From contig NZ_FNES01000018.1 of the NCBI RefSeq assembly GCF_900100195.1, positions 1 through 64,000 of the forward strand: DNA of 64,000 bases, in the 5' to 3' direction. Below, one piece after another: positions 10,913-19,682 of the stretch. Origin of the DNA: Billgrantia gudaonensis (GTDB taxonomy: Bacteria; Pseudomonadota; Gammaproteobacteria; Pseudomonadales; Halomonadaceae). The first letter of the stretch is position 1, and every line of letters starts with the position of its first letter. The translations under genes and the position numbers were made by a program. Under the pieces are notes generated by a model. The model was not told the DNA's origin and did no database searches. It saw only the letters and a list, made by a program, of their open reading frames with translations.

Positions 10913-12961
10913 ATGACCCGCAACCCCCTGCTCGAGCCCCATGAGCTGCCTCCCTTCGAGGCCATCCAGCCGGAACACGTGGTGCCCGCCATCGACACCC
11001 TGCTGGCCGAGAACCGCACTGCCATCGACGACTTGGTTGCGCGCGCCGAGCGGGAAACACCCACCTGGCAGAGCCTCGCTGCCCCGCTGGAGGCACTCAA
11101 CGACCGCCTGTCGCGAGCCTGGTCGCCGGTTTCGCACCTCAACGGCACCATGAACAGCCCCGAACTGCGCGAAGCCTACCAGGCGTGCCTGGGCAAGCTC
11201 TCTGCCTACAGCACCTGGCTCGGTCAGCACGAAGGACTGTTCCGCGCCTGGCAAGCACTGAAGGAGGGCCCCGCCTGGGACGAGCTCGACGCGGCGCAGC
11301 GCCGCACGGTGGACAACACCCTGCGCGACTTCCGCCTGGCCGGCGTCGATCTGCCTGCCGAAAAGAAGCGCCGCTACGGCGAGATCAAGGCGCGCCTCTC
11401 GGAGCTGGCCAACACCTTCTCCAACCAGCTGCTCGACGCCACCCAGGCGTGGCACGCGGACATCGACGACGCCGATCGGCTTGCCGGCCTGCCGGAAAGC
11501 GCACTCGCCACTCTGGCTGCCAACGCCGAGGCCAAGGGTGTGAAGGGGTATCGCATCACTCTGGACTTCCCCAGTTTCTACCCGGTACTCACTTTCGCCG
11601 ACGACCGCGAGTTGCGCCGCGAGGTCTACACGGCCTTCATCACCCGCGCCTCCGACCAGGGCCCCAATGCCGGCGAGTACGACAACGCTCCCATCATCGA
11701 GGAGACACTACGGCTGCGCCACGAGCTCGCCGGGCTGCTGGGCTTTTCCAGCTATGCCGAGCTATCGCTTCAGACCAAGATGGCCGAGTCTCCCGAGCAG
11801 GCACTTCACTTCCTCGACGACCTGGCACGCCGTGCCGTCCCCCAGGCACGCGAGGAGTTCGCCGAACTCGAAGCCTACGCTCGCAACGAGCTGGGTCTGA
11901 CCCACCTCGAACCCTGGGACGTGGGCTACGCCAGCGAGAAACTGCGCGAGGCGCGCCATGCCATCTCCCAGGAGCAGTTGCGCCCCTACTTCCCCGCCCC
12001 GCGAGTGGTAGACGGCCTGTTCCGGGTGGTGGAGCGCCTCTATGACATTGCCTTCGAGGAGGATCCATCGGCACCTCGCTACCATCCCGACGTGCGCTAC
12101 TTTCGTATCCTCGAGGGCGGCAACCCCATTGCCGGCTTCTATCTCGACCTCTACGCCCGTGAGGGCAAGCGTGGCGGCGCCTGGATGGACGAATGCCGAG
12201 TCCGTCGCCAGGAGGGCGACACTCTGCAACTGCCGGTAGCCTACCTCACCTGCAACTTCACCCGCCCGGTGGGCGACCGGCCAGCCTTGCTGACTCACGA
12301 CGAGGTCACCACGCTGTTTCATGAATTCGGCCACGGCCTCCATCACATGCTCACTCGCCAGACGATCGCCGATATCTCCGGCATCAACGGCGTGGCCTGG
12401 GACGCCGTGGAGCTTCCCAGTCAGTTCATGGAGAACTTCTGCTGGGAACGCGACGGCCTGGACCTGATCGCCGGTCACGTCGACAACGGCGAGCCGCTAC
12501 CGGCCGAACTGCTGGAAAAGCTACAAGCCGCGCGCAACTTCCAGTCGGCCATGGGCATGGTGCGCCAACTCGAACTCTCGCTGTTCGACCTGCGTCTGCA
12601 TCACGAACTCTCGGCGCCTTCCGCCGCGGAGGTACAGGCCCTGCTGGACACCGTGCGCGACGCCGTCTCGGTAGTGCCCAGAGCCCCCTTCAACCGCTTC
12701 CAGAACGGCTTCGGGCATATCTTTGCCGGCGGCTATGCGGCAGGCTACTACAGCTACAAGTGGGCCGAAGTGCTCTCTGCCGATGCCTGGAGCGCCTTCG
12801 AGGAGGCGGGGATCTTCGATGCCGAGACCGGGCGGCGCTTCCGCCGCGAGATTCTCGAGGCGGGCGGCTCGCGCGATGCCGCCGAGCTGTTCCGCGCCTT
12901 CCGTGGCCGCGAGCCGAGCGTCGAACCGCTGTTGCGCCACAGCGGCATTCGCGCTGCCTGA
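10913..12961 (+). CDS. prlC: Oligopeptidase A (M3 zinc metallopeptidase)
   Basis: This cytosolic M3 peptidase degrades short peptides, including cleaved signal peptides. The 682-residue length matches E. coli PrlC/OpdA (680). The zinc-binding catalytic motif HEFGHGLHH starts at His470, with the downstream Glu in the ISGINGVAWDAVELPSQF helix typical of the family. The ATG at 10913 has GAGG seven bases upstream. An in-frame GTG two codons earlier is less well placed. It is followed by yheV, a frequent gammaproteobacterial arrangement. Confidence 0.95.
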   Translation: MTRNPLLEPHELPPFEAIQPEHVVPAIDTLLAENRTAIDDLVARAERETPTWQSLAAPLEALNDRLSRAWSPVSHLNGTMNSPELREAYQACLGKLSAYSTWLGQHEGLFRAWQALKEGPAWDELDAAQRRTVDNTLRDFRLAGVDLPAEKKRRYGEIKARLSELANTFSNQLLDATQAWHADIDDADRLAGLPESALATLAANAEAKGVKGYRITLDFPSFYPVLTFADDRELRREVYTAFITRASDQGPNAGEYDNAPIIEETLRLRHELAGLLGFSSYAELSLQTKMAESPEQALHFLDDLARRAVPQAREEFAELEAYARNELGLTHLEPWDVGYASEKLREARHAISQEQLRPYFPAPRVVDGLFRVVERLYDIAFEEDPSAPRYHPDVRYFRILEGGNPIAGFYLDLYAREGKRGGAWMDECRVRRQEGDTLQLPVAYLTCNFTRPVGDRPALLTHDEVTTLFHEFGHGLHHMLTRQTIADISGINGVAWDAVELPSQFMENFCWERDGLDLIAGHVDNGEPLPAELLEKLQAARNFQSAMGMVRQLELSLFDLRLHHELSAPSAAEVQALLDTVRDAVSVVPRAPFNRFQNGFGHIFAGGYAAGYYSYKWAEVLSADAWSAFEEAGIFDAETGRRFRREILEAGGSRDAAELFRAFRGREPSVEPLLRHSGIRAA

Positions 12962-12979
12962 CACCGACCATCGACCATC

Positions 12980-13007
12980 GCCGCCGAAGGCCGAAGTTTT
13001 CGGCGGC
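12980..13007 (+). other. Intercistronic hairpin between prlC and yheV
   Basis: The inverted repeat GCCGCCGAA, 10-nt loop, TTCGGCGGC lies 19 bp past the prlC stop and 17 bp before the yheV start. There is no T-run, so it is more likely an mRNA-processing or partial-attenuation hairpin than a full terminator. Confidence 0.45.
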
Positions 13008-13023
13008 CCATCCGGGAGGCCCC

Positions 13024-13266
13024 ATGGCCGTTCAGAAACGCTTCATCGCCGGTGCCATCTGCCCTCGCTGCGCCGCGATGGACCGCATCCGCACCTGGGA
13101 GCAGAACGGCGTACGCTACCGCGACTGCGTCAACTGCGACTTCTTCGAGCAGTTGCCCATCGAAGACGAAAACGCAGCGGAACTCGAGACCCGCGTGAAC
13201 CGCCACCGAGAAGAGCGGCGTCAGGACGACTTGCAGCCGGTGAAAATCCTCGACCCCAAGCGGTAG
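13024..13266 (+). CDS. YheV-type small zinc-ribbon protein
   Basis: This 80-residue cytoplasmic protein carries two CxxC pairs (CPRC at about 13 and CVNC at about 35), as expected for a zinc ribbon. The sequence MAVQKRFIAGAICPRCAAMD is characteristic of the YheV family, whose function is unknown. GGGAGG precedes the ATG at 13024. Its position directly after prlC suggests co-transcription. Confidence 0.85.
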   Translation: MAVQKRFIAGAICPRCAAMDRIRTWEQNGVRYRDCVNCDFFEQLPIEDENAAELETRVNRHREERRQDDLQPVKILDPKR

Positions 13267-13299
13267 TGACACCGGGGCGCCGAAATTCCTCCTGCGCAA

Positions 13300-13319
13300 C
13301 TGTGCGGATTTCCGCACAG
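13300..13319 (+). promoter_or_regulatory. Probable upstream activating site for DctD
   Basis: The perfect palindrome TGTGCGGA-TT-TCCGCACA (flanked by C and G, also symmetric) sits 109 bp upstream of the -24 element of the sigma-54 promoter. An 18-20 bp dyad 100-150 bp upstream is the normal place for an NtrC-family enhancer. No T-run follows, which argues against a yheV terminator. The rest of the 13267-13605 gap is an AT-rich stretch (13380-13420) and the promoter, with no gene. Confidence 0.65.
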
Positions 13320-13428
13320 GAATGGCGGTATGACGTGCGAACATCCAGACTCACGAAGTCATGAAGCACTCGACCTTAGTCGAATTAATCCAGCATAAAT
13401 GATTGATTTTATAATAAAAAACGCGAAC

Positions 13429-13444
13429 TGGCAGATCCTTTGCA
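13429..13444 (+). promoter_or_regulatory. Sigma-54 promoter of the TAXI-TRAP operon
   Basis: TGGCAGATCCTTTGCA matches the -24/-12 consensus TGGCAC-N5-TTGCW, with the GG and GC dinucleotides correctly spaced. It is 161 bp before the start codon, and the AT-rich sequence before it fits an IHF-type bend between enhancer and promoter. A sigma-54 activator gene, dctD, lies 4.6 kb away. Confidence 0.8.
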
Positions 13445-13605
13445 AACTATTCTCCTGAACATTGCTGACCATCGACAGGGACAGGGCAGCAATGGCCCGT
13501 CTTTGCCATACTGCTTGGCGAAGTGCCTGTCACACGTTCGCATGACACGTTCGCCAAGGGCGTGACATGCAAACGTACAACCACAATCGCAACAGGAGAG
13601 ACGCC

Positions 13606-14589
13606 ATGCGCATCACAATGAGCCAGGTCCTCACCGGCACCCTGACCGGCGCCCTGCTGGTCGCTGGTAGCGCCCAGGCCGACCGTTCCGACTGGCCGGA
13701 CAACTTCACCGTAGGCACCGCCAGCCAGGGCGGCACCTACTTCGTCTACGGTTCCGGCTGGGCCAACCTGATCGCCGACGAACTGGACGTCTCCGGCGGC
13801 GGCGAGGTCACCGGCGGTCCCAACCAGAACCTCGCCCTGGTGCACACCGGGGAGCTGGCCCTGGGCCTGACCACCATGGGTCCGGCCGCCGAGGCACTGG
13901 CCGGCGAGAGCCCGTTGGCACCCGGCGTCCCGATGGACAACGTCTGCGCGCTATTCCCGATGTACGAGACCCCCTTCTCGATCACCACGCTGGAAGATAG
14001 CGGCATCGAGTCGATCTCCGACATCCCTGACGGCGCGCGCATCGGCTTCGGTCCCGCAGCCTCCACCTCCGACACCTACTTCCCGGCCATGCTCGAGGAG
14101 CTGGGCGTCGACTTCGAACGCCGCAACGGCGGCTGGACCGACCTGGGCGGGCAGCTTCAGGACGGCCTCATCGACGTCATCGCCTTCGCCGCGGGCATCC
14201 CGATTCCGGCGGTCAGCCAACTCGAGGTGCAAACCGACGTCAACATCGTCGAGTTCACCGAAGAGGAGCAGGCCCAGGTGCTCGAGGCATTCCCGGTTTC
14301 ACCCTTCGAGATTCCGGCCAGCACCTACGAGACCCTCGAGGAGGATGCTCGCGCCGTCTCCATGTGGAACTTCACCATCGCCGGCTGCGATCTGCCCGAG
14401 GACTTCGTCTACGAGATCACCAAACTGAGCCTCGAGAACAACGACCGGATGCGTGACATTCACCGCAGCGCTGCCACCAGCGTGCCGGAGAATATCGAGT
14501 ACAACACCGTACTGCCTTTCCATCCGGGTGCCGTGCGCTGGTACGAGGAGAACGGCTACGAAATCCCCGAAGAGCGCAAGCTGAACTGA
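13606..14589 (+). CDS. TAXI-family TRAP transporter solute-binding protein
   Basis: This 327-residue periplasmic binding protein has a Sec signal peptide (MRITMSQVLTGTLTGALLVAGSAQA, cleavage near residue 25). The family-defining start of the mature domain is FTVGTASQGGTYFVYGSGWA. TAXI proteins (TRAP-associated extracytoplasmic immunogenic) deliver mainly carboxylate-type ligands such as 2-oxoglutarate or glutamate to a TRAP permease. The ligand here is not evident, but sigma-54/DctD control suggests a di- or tricarboxylate or related acid. The ATG at 13606 has AGGAG at the right distance; an upstream in-frame ATG at 13567 lacks this. The fused permease follows 94 bp later. Confidence 0.9.
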   Translation: MRITMSQVLTGTLTGALLVAGSAQADRSDWPDNFTVGTASQGGTYFVYGSGWANLIADELDVSGGGEVTGGPNQNLALVHTGELALGLTTMGPAAEALAGESPLAPGVPMDNVCALFPMYETPFSITTLEDSGIESISDIPDGARIGFGPAASTSDTYFPAMLEELGVDFERRNGGWTDLGGQLQDGLIDVIAFAAGIPIPAVSQLEVQTDVNIVEFTEEEQAQVLEAFPVSPFEIPASTYETLEEDARAVSMWNFTIAGCDLPEDFVYEITKLSLENNDRMRDIHRSAATSVPENIEYNTVLPFHPGAVRWYEENGYEIPEERKLN

Positions 14590-14610
14590 AGCACGCCTCA
14601 CTCCCATGAG

Positions 14611-14644
14611 TCATGCCCCGCGCCGGTCAACGGCCGGGGCATGA
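14611..14644 (+). other. Intercistronic hairpin between TAXI binding protein and permease
   Basis: TCATGCCCCG and CGGGGCATGA form a 10-bp stem, continued by a bulged GCC/GGC inside. There is no T-run. Such hairpins between a binding-protein gene and its permease gene commonly favour higher amounts of the upstream product. Confidence 0.5.
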
Positions 14645-14683
14645 TTGGCATTCCAACGTCCCACACCCGAGGGTGACCTTCCC

Positions 14684-16879
14684 ATGAGCCATACACCCGA
14701 CACCCGCCCCGGCCACGATGACGAGGCCGTCGGCAGCGTAACCGAGAGCGTTGCCGAGGGCGTCGACGAAGAGGTGGTCGAGTCCAACCGGCGCCTCTAC
14801 AAAGGGTGGCAACTGATCCTGTTCGCCGTCCTGGCCATCGTCTACTCCACGTTCCATCTGGTGTCGCTGAACGTCTTCCCGATGGAAACCTGGTCGTTTC
14901 GCATCGTGCACATCGCCGGTGCATTGATCCTCGGCTATGGCCTCTATGCCGGCACCCGCTTCGCCGACGACAGCCGAGGCACCGCTTCTCCATGGCTGAC
15001 CTGGGTCAGCTATGCGCTGCTGCTACCAGCCCTGTACGCACTGATGCAGGTATTCCTGATGCAGCGTGACATCGCCGACGGCGCCATGCGCATCGCCCCC
15101 CACGTCGAAGCCTGGCACTACGGCTATCCGCTGATACTGGCCAGCTCGGCGGCCATCCTCCTCTCCTGGGGCTATCGACAGGTGCGCCAGAAGCTGTCAC
15201 CGCCCGACCTGGTGCTGATGGTCTGCTCCTTGGCCGTGGCCGGCTACCTGGTGGTGATCTACAATACGCCGCTGCGCGCCTCTACCGGCACCTCGTTCGC
15301 CCCCATGGGCATCTCCTACGCCGCCATCGCCGGGTCATTGCTGATCCTCGAACTGACGCGTCGCGTCGCCGGCCTCGCCCTGGTCGTGATCTCGGCCATC
15401 TTTCTGCTCTACGTATTCGTCGGCCCCTACCTGCCCGGCTTTCTCGGCTATCCCGGGCTTTCGGTAGGCCGCTTCTTCAGTCAGGTCTACACCGATGCCG
15501 GGATCCTCGGACCGACCACCGCCGTATCGTCGACCTACATCATCCTGTTCATCATCTTCGCCGCCTTCCTGCAGGCCTCCAAGGTGGGCGACTACTTCGT
15601 CAACTTCGCCTTCGCCGCTGCCGGCAGAGCGCGAGGCGGCCCTGCCAAGGTGGCGATCTTCGCTTCCGGCCTGATGGGCATGATCAACGGCACCAGCGCC
15701 GGCAACGTCGTCTCCACCGGTTCGCTGACCATTCCGTTGATGAAGAAGGTGGGCTATCCCGGCCGCAGCGCCGGCGCCATCGAGGCTGCCGCCTCCACCG
15801 GCGGACAGATCATGCCGCCTATCATGGGCGCCGGCGCCTTCATCATGGCCGAGATCACCGGCATTCCCTACACCGAGATCGCCGTGGCGGCAGTGATTCC
15901 GGCCATTCTCTACTTCGTGTCGATCTACTTCATGGTCGACCTCGAAGCGGCCCGCAAGGGCATGCGCGGCATGCGCAAGGAGGAGATCCCGCTCTTCTCG
16001 AAGCTGGCCAAGCAGGTCTACCTGTTCGCCCCGATCATCATCCTGATCGTCGCACTGTTCATGGGCTACTCGGTGATCCGCGCCGGCACCCTGGCCACCG
16101 CCTCGGCTGCCGTGGTGAGCTGGATCTCGCCCAACAAGATGGGCATTCGCGCCATCCTGCGCGCCCTGCAGCTGGCCGGCACCATGTCGATCCAGATCAT
16201 CGCCGTATGTGCCTGCGCCGGCCTGATCGTCGGGGTGATCTCGCTCACTGGCGTCGGCGCGCGCTTCTCGTCGCTGCTGCTGGGCCTGGCCGGCTTCAGC
16301 CAGTTGCTGGCGCTGTTCTTCGCCATGTGCATCTCGATCCTGCTCGGCATGGGCATGCCCACCACGGCCGCTTACGCGGTGGCCGCCTCGGTGGTCGCAC
16401 CGGGCCTGATCAACATCGGCATCCAACCGCTGGTGGCGCACTTCTTCGTGTTCTACTTCGCGGTGGTCTCGGCGATCACCCCGCCGGTGGCGCTGGCCTC
16501 CTACGCGGCCGCGGGCATCTCCGGCGACAACGCCATGGGCACCTCGGTGGCTTCCTTCAAGGTCGGTCTGGCCGCCTTCATCGTGCCCTTCATGTTCTTC
16601 TACAGCCCGGCCATGCTGCTCGAGGGCTCCTGGCTGCAGATCCTGCGCGTGGGCGTGACCGCCACGCTCGGCATCGTGCTGCTCGCCGCCGCCGTCCAGG
16701 CTTGGTTCTTCGGGCCGGTGAAGGCGTGGATGCGCGTCGTGATGCTCATCGGCGCGTTGTGCATGATCTACGGCGGCATCTACACCGATATCGCCGGTCT
16801 GGTGATCGGTGCCGCGCTCTTCCTTCTGCAGCGCGGCCGTCACGGCGGCGGCGCCCAACCGGCAGCCTCTTCGGGCTGA
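14684..16879 (+). CDS. TRAP transporter fused permease (DctQM-type, TAXI class)
   Basis: This 731-residue inner-membrane protein fuses the small (4TM, DctQ-like) and large (12TM, DctM-like) TRAP subunits, the rule for TAXI systems. A hydrophilic acidic N-terminus of about 45 residues precedes the first helix. Large-subunit hallmarks are GLMGMINGTSAGNVVSTGSLTIPLM, GGQIMPPIMGAGAFIMAE and LGMGMPTTAAYAVAA. It uses an ion gradient to import the solute held by the TAXI protein. The ATG at 14684 follows GAGGGTGA. A strong terminator follows at 16908. Confidence 0.93.
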   Translation: MSHTPDTRPGHDDEAVGSVTESVAEGVDEEVVESNRRLYKGWQLILFAVLAIVYSTFHLVSLNVFPMETWSFRIVHIAGALILGYGLYAGTRFADDSRGTASPWLTWVSYALLLPALYALMQVFLMQRDIADGAMRIAPHVEAWHYGYPLILASSAAILLSWGYRQVRQKLSPPDLVLMVCSLAVAGYLVVIYNTPLRASTGTSFAPMGISYAAIAGSLLILELTRRVAGLALVVISAIFLLYVFVGPYLPGFLGYPGLSVGRFFSQVYTDAGILGPTTAVSSTYIILFIIFAAFLQASKVGDYFVNFAFAAAGRARGGPAKVAIFASGLMGMINGTSAGNVVSTGSLTIPLMKKVGYPGRSAGAIEAAASTGGQIMPPIMGAGAFIMAEITGIPYTEIAVAAVIPAILYFVSIYFMVDLEAARKGMRGMRKEEIPLFSKLAKQVYLFAPIIILIVALFMGYSVIRAGTLATASAAVVSWISPNKMGIRAILRALQLAGTMSIQIIAVCACAGLIVGVISLTGVGARFSSLLLGLAGFSQLLALFFAMCISILLGMGMPTTAAYAVAASVVAPGLINIGIQPLVAHFFVFYFAVVSAITPPVALASYAAAGISGDNAMGTSVASFKVGLAAFIVPFMFFYSPAMLLEGSWLQILRVGVTATLGIVLLAAAVQAWFFGPVKAWMRVVMLIGALCMIYGGIYTDIAGLVIGAALFLLQRGRHGGGAQPAASSG

Positions 16880-16907
16880 ACGCACCGTTGGGACGTCGCA
16901 TCAGCAG

Positions 16908-16936
16908 AAGGGCCCCGCCATGGCGGGGCCCTTTCT
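16908..16936. terminator. Bidirectional terminator between TRAP permease and metF
   Basis: AAGGGCCCCGCCA and its exact complement TGGCGGGGCCCTT form a 13-bp stem followed by TTTCT on the plus strand. It lies between two convergent genes and has a run of A/T on both sides, so it can serve both. Confidence 0.85.
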
Positions 16937-16968
16937 CGTTGTGCGTGACGGCGCGCTGCTCGGCGCAG

Positions 16969-17811
16969 TCAGACGGTGATATTGTCAAGAATCGCCAGCG
17001 CCGGCTCGGCCTGATTCAGCGTATAGAAGTGCAACCCCGGCGCACCGCCGTCGAGCAGTCGCTGACAGAGGCGAGAGACCACCTCCTCGCCGAAGGCGGC
17101 GATCGCCTCGCTGTCATCGCCGTAGGCCTCGAGCTGCTTGCGTATCCAACGCGGGATCTCGGCACCGCAGGCATCGGAGAAGCGCGCCAGCTTGGTGTAG
17201 TTGGTGATCGGCATGATGCCCGGCACGATGGGCGCCTCCACACCGAGTGCGCGAGCTCGCTCGACGAAGTGGAAGTAGGCATCGGCGGTGAAGAAGTACT
17301 GGGTGATCGCGAGGTTCGCGCCCGCCCTCATCTTGCGGGCGAAGTTCTCGAGGTCCCGCTCGAAACTCGGCGCCTGAGGATGCGACTCCGGGTAGGCGGC
17401 CACCGCGATCTCGAAGTGATCGCCGGTCTCGGCGCGGATGAATTCGACCAGTTCGTTGGCGTAGCGCAGCTCGCCCACGCCACCCATGCCGGATGGCAGG
17501 TCGCCGCGCAGGGCCACCAGGCTGTCGATTCCTTCGTCGCGGTACTGGTGCAGCAGATCGCGCAGTGCCGACTTCTCGCTACCGATGCAGGAGAGATGCG
17601 GCGCCGTGGTGATGCCGGCCTCGCTCACCTGCTGGACGATCTGGCGGGTACGCGCCTGGGTAGAGCCACCGGCACCGTAAGTGACCGAAAAGAAGCGCGG
17701 GCGGCGCTCGGCCAGGGCGTCGCGCGTGCGCAGCAGCTTGTCGCGCCCCGCCTCGGTGCCCGGGGGAAAGAACTCGAAGCTGATGCCCAACGGGTGTGCC
17801 TGCGTACTCAT
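16969..17811 (-). CDS. metF: Methylenetetrahydrofolate reductase
   Basis: MetF reduces 5,10-methylene-THF to 5-methyl-THF for methionine synthesis. The 280-residue protein is a single FAD TIM barrel of normal bacterial length. Motifs are ISFEFFPPGTEAG (with the catalytic Glu), FFSVTYGAGGSTQ, LVALRGDLP and AITQYFF. In related bacteria metF often follows ahcY. Here it lies 2.6 kb downstream of ahcY on the same strand, separated by an AEC carrier, a GST and a TetR gene. Confidence 0.95.
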   Translation of the reverse strand: MSTQAHPLGISFEFFPPGTEAGRDKLLRTRDALAERRPRFFSVTYGAGGSTQARTRQIVQQVSEAGITTAPHLSCIGSEKSALRDLLHQYRDEGIDSLVALRGDLPSGMGGVGELRYANELVEFIRAETGDHFEIAVAAYPESHPQAPSFERDLENFARKMRAGANLAITQYFFTADAYFHFVERARALGVEAPIVPGIMPITNYTKLARFSDACGAEIPRWIRKQLEAYGDDSEAIAAFGEEVVSRLCQRLLDGGAPGLHFYTLNQAEPALAILDNITV

Positions 17812-17977
17812 CGATTCACCTCATGTTCCTTTCGTGACTGGCGCCATTCTGCCCAGGCCGAGCCCACACGGCCAATGAAAGTTCCGCGCCGCACTATCGA
17901 CAGCGTTCATGATGGCGCCTGACAACCCGCACCCCAGCAGGCATCATGACGGCTTTGCCGAGGATGAGCGATATCCG

Positions 17978-18901
17978 ATGATCGACCCTGCGACCTTGAT
18001 GGGCCCATTGTGGACGCTGCTGGCCTTCGTGGCCCTGGGCTGGCTGGCAGCGCGCCGCCTGGCGGTGGATCCACGCCCCATCGCCACCCTGCTGATCTAC
18101 CTGATCGCACCGCTGACTTTCTTTCGCGGTCTGGTTCTGGGTGGCCCCACCCCCGACTACCTGCTGCTTACCGCCGCGCTGTTCGCCACCGCCAGCGCGA
18201 TGGCTCTGCTGGTGAACCGTCTCGCACGCGGCCTGCTCCCGCCGCAGGAGAGCGCCCTGCTGGCGTTTTCCGCCGGCACCGGCAACACCGGCTACTTCGG
18301 CCTTCCGGTGGCCATGGTCCTGCTGCCACCGGAAGGGGTGACGCTCTACCTCTTCTGCATTCTCGGCGTGACGCTCTACGAGTTCACGGTAGGCTTCTAC
18401 CTGAGCGCACGGGGCCGGTTCTCGGTGCGTGACAGCCTCGTCAAGATCCTGCGCTTGCCGCTGGTCTATGCCTTCCTGGCTGCCTTGGTCGTGAGTGGCC
18501 TGGGCTTCGACGTGCCGGCACCGGTCATGGAAGGACTCGAGGCCTTTCCGGCCACCTATACCCTGCTGGGCATGATGATCATCGGCATGACGCTGGGGCG
18601 TGTTTCGCTGCGCGAGTTCGATACCCGTTTCATCGCCGCCTGCGTGGCGGTGCGCTTCGGCCTCTGGCCCCTGCTGGCGCTGACAGCCGTGATCGGCCTG
18701 CAACCGCTGCTGTCGGCGGACATGGCAATGGTCATTCTGCTGCTGGGAGTGGTGCCCATGGCCGCCAACGTGGTGGTGGTGGCCATGGAACTGGGCATTC
18801 GCCCGGAGAAGGGTGCCCTGGCGGTACTCATCACCACCCTGGCCGCACCGCTGCTGATTCCGCTCTACCTCTCGGGCATGGCACACTTGGCCGGGCTGTG
18901 A
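17978..18901 (+). CDS. AEC-family (auxin efflux carrier-like) transporter
   Basis: This 307-residue membrane protein has about ten helices in the two-fold repeated AEC layout. It shows the family motifs near AFSAGTGNTGYFGLP and, in the second half, VVPMAANVVVVAMELG. Bacterial AEC members (for example malonate or malate carriers) move small organic acids, but the substrate is unknown here. The ATG at 17978 is preferred because the upstream extension to 17909 is hydrophilic and not family-like. AGGA lies about 13 bases upstream, a rather long spacing. It converges on the GST gene with 12 bp between stops. Confidence 0.8.
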   Translation: MIDPATLMGPLWTLLAFVALGWLAARRLAVDPRPIATLLIYLIAPLTFFRGLVLGGPTPDYLLLTAALFATASAMALLVNRLARGLLPPQESALLAFSAGTGNTGYFGLPVAMVLLPPEGVTLYLFCILGVTLYEFTVGFYLSARGRFSVRDSLVKILRLPLVYAFLAALVVSGLGFDVPAPVMEGLEAFPATYTLLGMMIIGMTLGRVSLREFDTRFIAACVAVRFGLWPLLALTAVIGLQPLLSADMAMVILLLGVVPMAANVVVVAMELGIRPEKGALAVLITTLAAPLLIPLYLSGMAHLAGL

Positions 18902-18913
18902 TCGCTCGTCACG

Positions 18914-19567
18914 TCAGCCGATCTGGGGCGGGACCAGCACCCGCCGGCTCGACTCGCGCTGGCGTAACCGCTGCAGATAGGACTCCAGTGCCGGGTTCTC
19001 GGCCATCAGTGGCTTGCCCGCAGGCAGCCCGTCGAGGTAATCGAGCATGGGAGCCAGGATCGCATCGGCCATGCTGAACGCCTCGCCAACGAGATAGGCA
19101 TGCCCCTCCAACTGACGTTCGAGCAGGTTCAGCATGCGCACCACCTCGGGCGTGGCCTGTTCGACACGCTCCTTGCGTATGCTGCCTCCTTCACCTTTCG
19201 GAAACACGAATTCCAGCAGGAAGCGGCGCACCAGCGCTTGGTCGACATAGCCCGACAGTGCCTGGCTCCATTGATCGACCTCGGCCCGCTGCCAGGGAGC
19301 GTGCGGTTGCAGTTCAGGCCCATCGAAGTTCGCATCGAGATAGCGACAGATGGGCGCCGTCTCGAACAGACACCGTTCGCCGTGCAGCAGAACCGGTACC
19401 TTGGCAAAGGGATGCAGAGTGCGATGTTTCTCGCCACCGAACTCCAGCGGCGCGCCTTCGAGTTCGAAGCCCAGGGTATAGGGAATGCCCTTCTCCTCAC
19501 AGCACCACTGTACGCTGCGCACGAAGTTGCTGAACTGTGGCCCCAGAATATGCACGCTTTCGCTCAT
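18914..19567 (-). CDS. Glutathione S-transferase family protein
   Basis: This 217-residue protein has a thioredoxin-like N-terminal domain (FVRSVQWCCEEKGIPYTL, then the cis-Pro/substrate segment FAKVPVLLHGERCLFETAPICRYLD) and an all-helical C-terminal domain. It probably conjugates or reduces electrophiles with glutathione; the substrate is unknown. The ATG at 19567 is used because the N-terminal beta strand starts there; the longer frame would run through the palindromic promoter region. It is transcribed divergently from a TetR gene, which probably controls it. Confidence 0.85.
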   Translation of the reverse strand: MSESVHILGPQFSNFVRSVQWCCEEKGIPYTLGFELEGAPLEFGGEKHRTLHPFAKVPVLLHGERCLFETAPICRYLDANFDGPELQPHAPWQRAEVDQWSQALSGYVDQALVRRFLLEFVFPKGEGGSIRKERVEQATPEVVRMLNLLERQLEGHAYLVGEAFSMADAILAPMLDYLDGLPAGKPLMAENPALESYLQRLRQRESSRRVLVPPQIG

Positions 19568-19620
19568 GTCGCTCTCCGGTCGGATGGATAAACGGGTACG
19601 TTGATCCACCCTAGCGCTGG

Positions 19621-19648
19621 CCACCATATGTTCAAGAACATATAGTGG
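19621..19648. promoter_or_regulatory. TetR-type operator between gst and tetR
   Basis: The core ATATGTTC-AA-GAACATAT (19626-19643) is a perfect dyad, and outer CCAC/GTGG arms continue the symmetry after one mismatched pair. It lies in the 115-bp divergent region, 35 bp before the TetR start and 54 bp before the GST start, ideal for repression of both genes. Confidence 0.75.
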
Positions 19649-19682
19649 TGCCGAGTGAGCTGAACACAGAAAGAGGTGCTCA

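Noticed and set aside
13300..13319. Palindrome after yheV as a transcription terminator
   Set aside because: No T-run follows, and its position and symmetry relative to the sigma-54 promoter fit an activator site better.
16207..17922. 571-codon plus-strand frame spanning the end of the TRAP permease and metF
   Set aside because: It is a shadow frame crossing a strong terminator; both real genes are well conserved.
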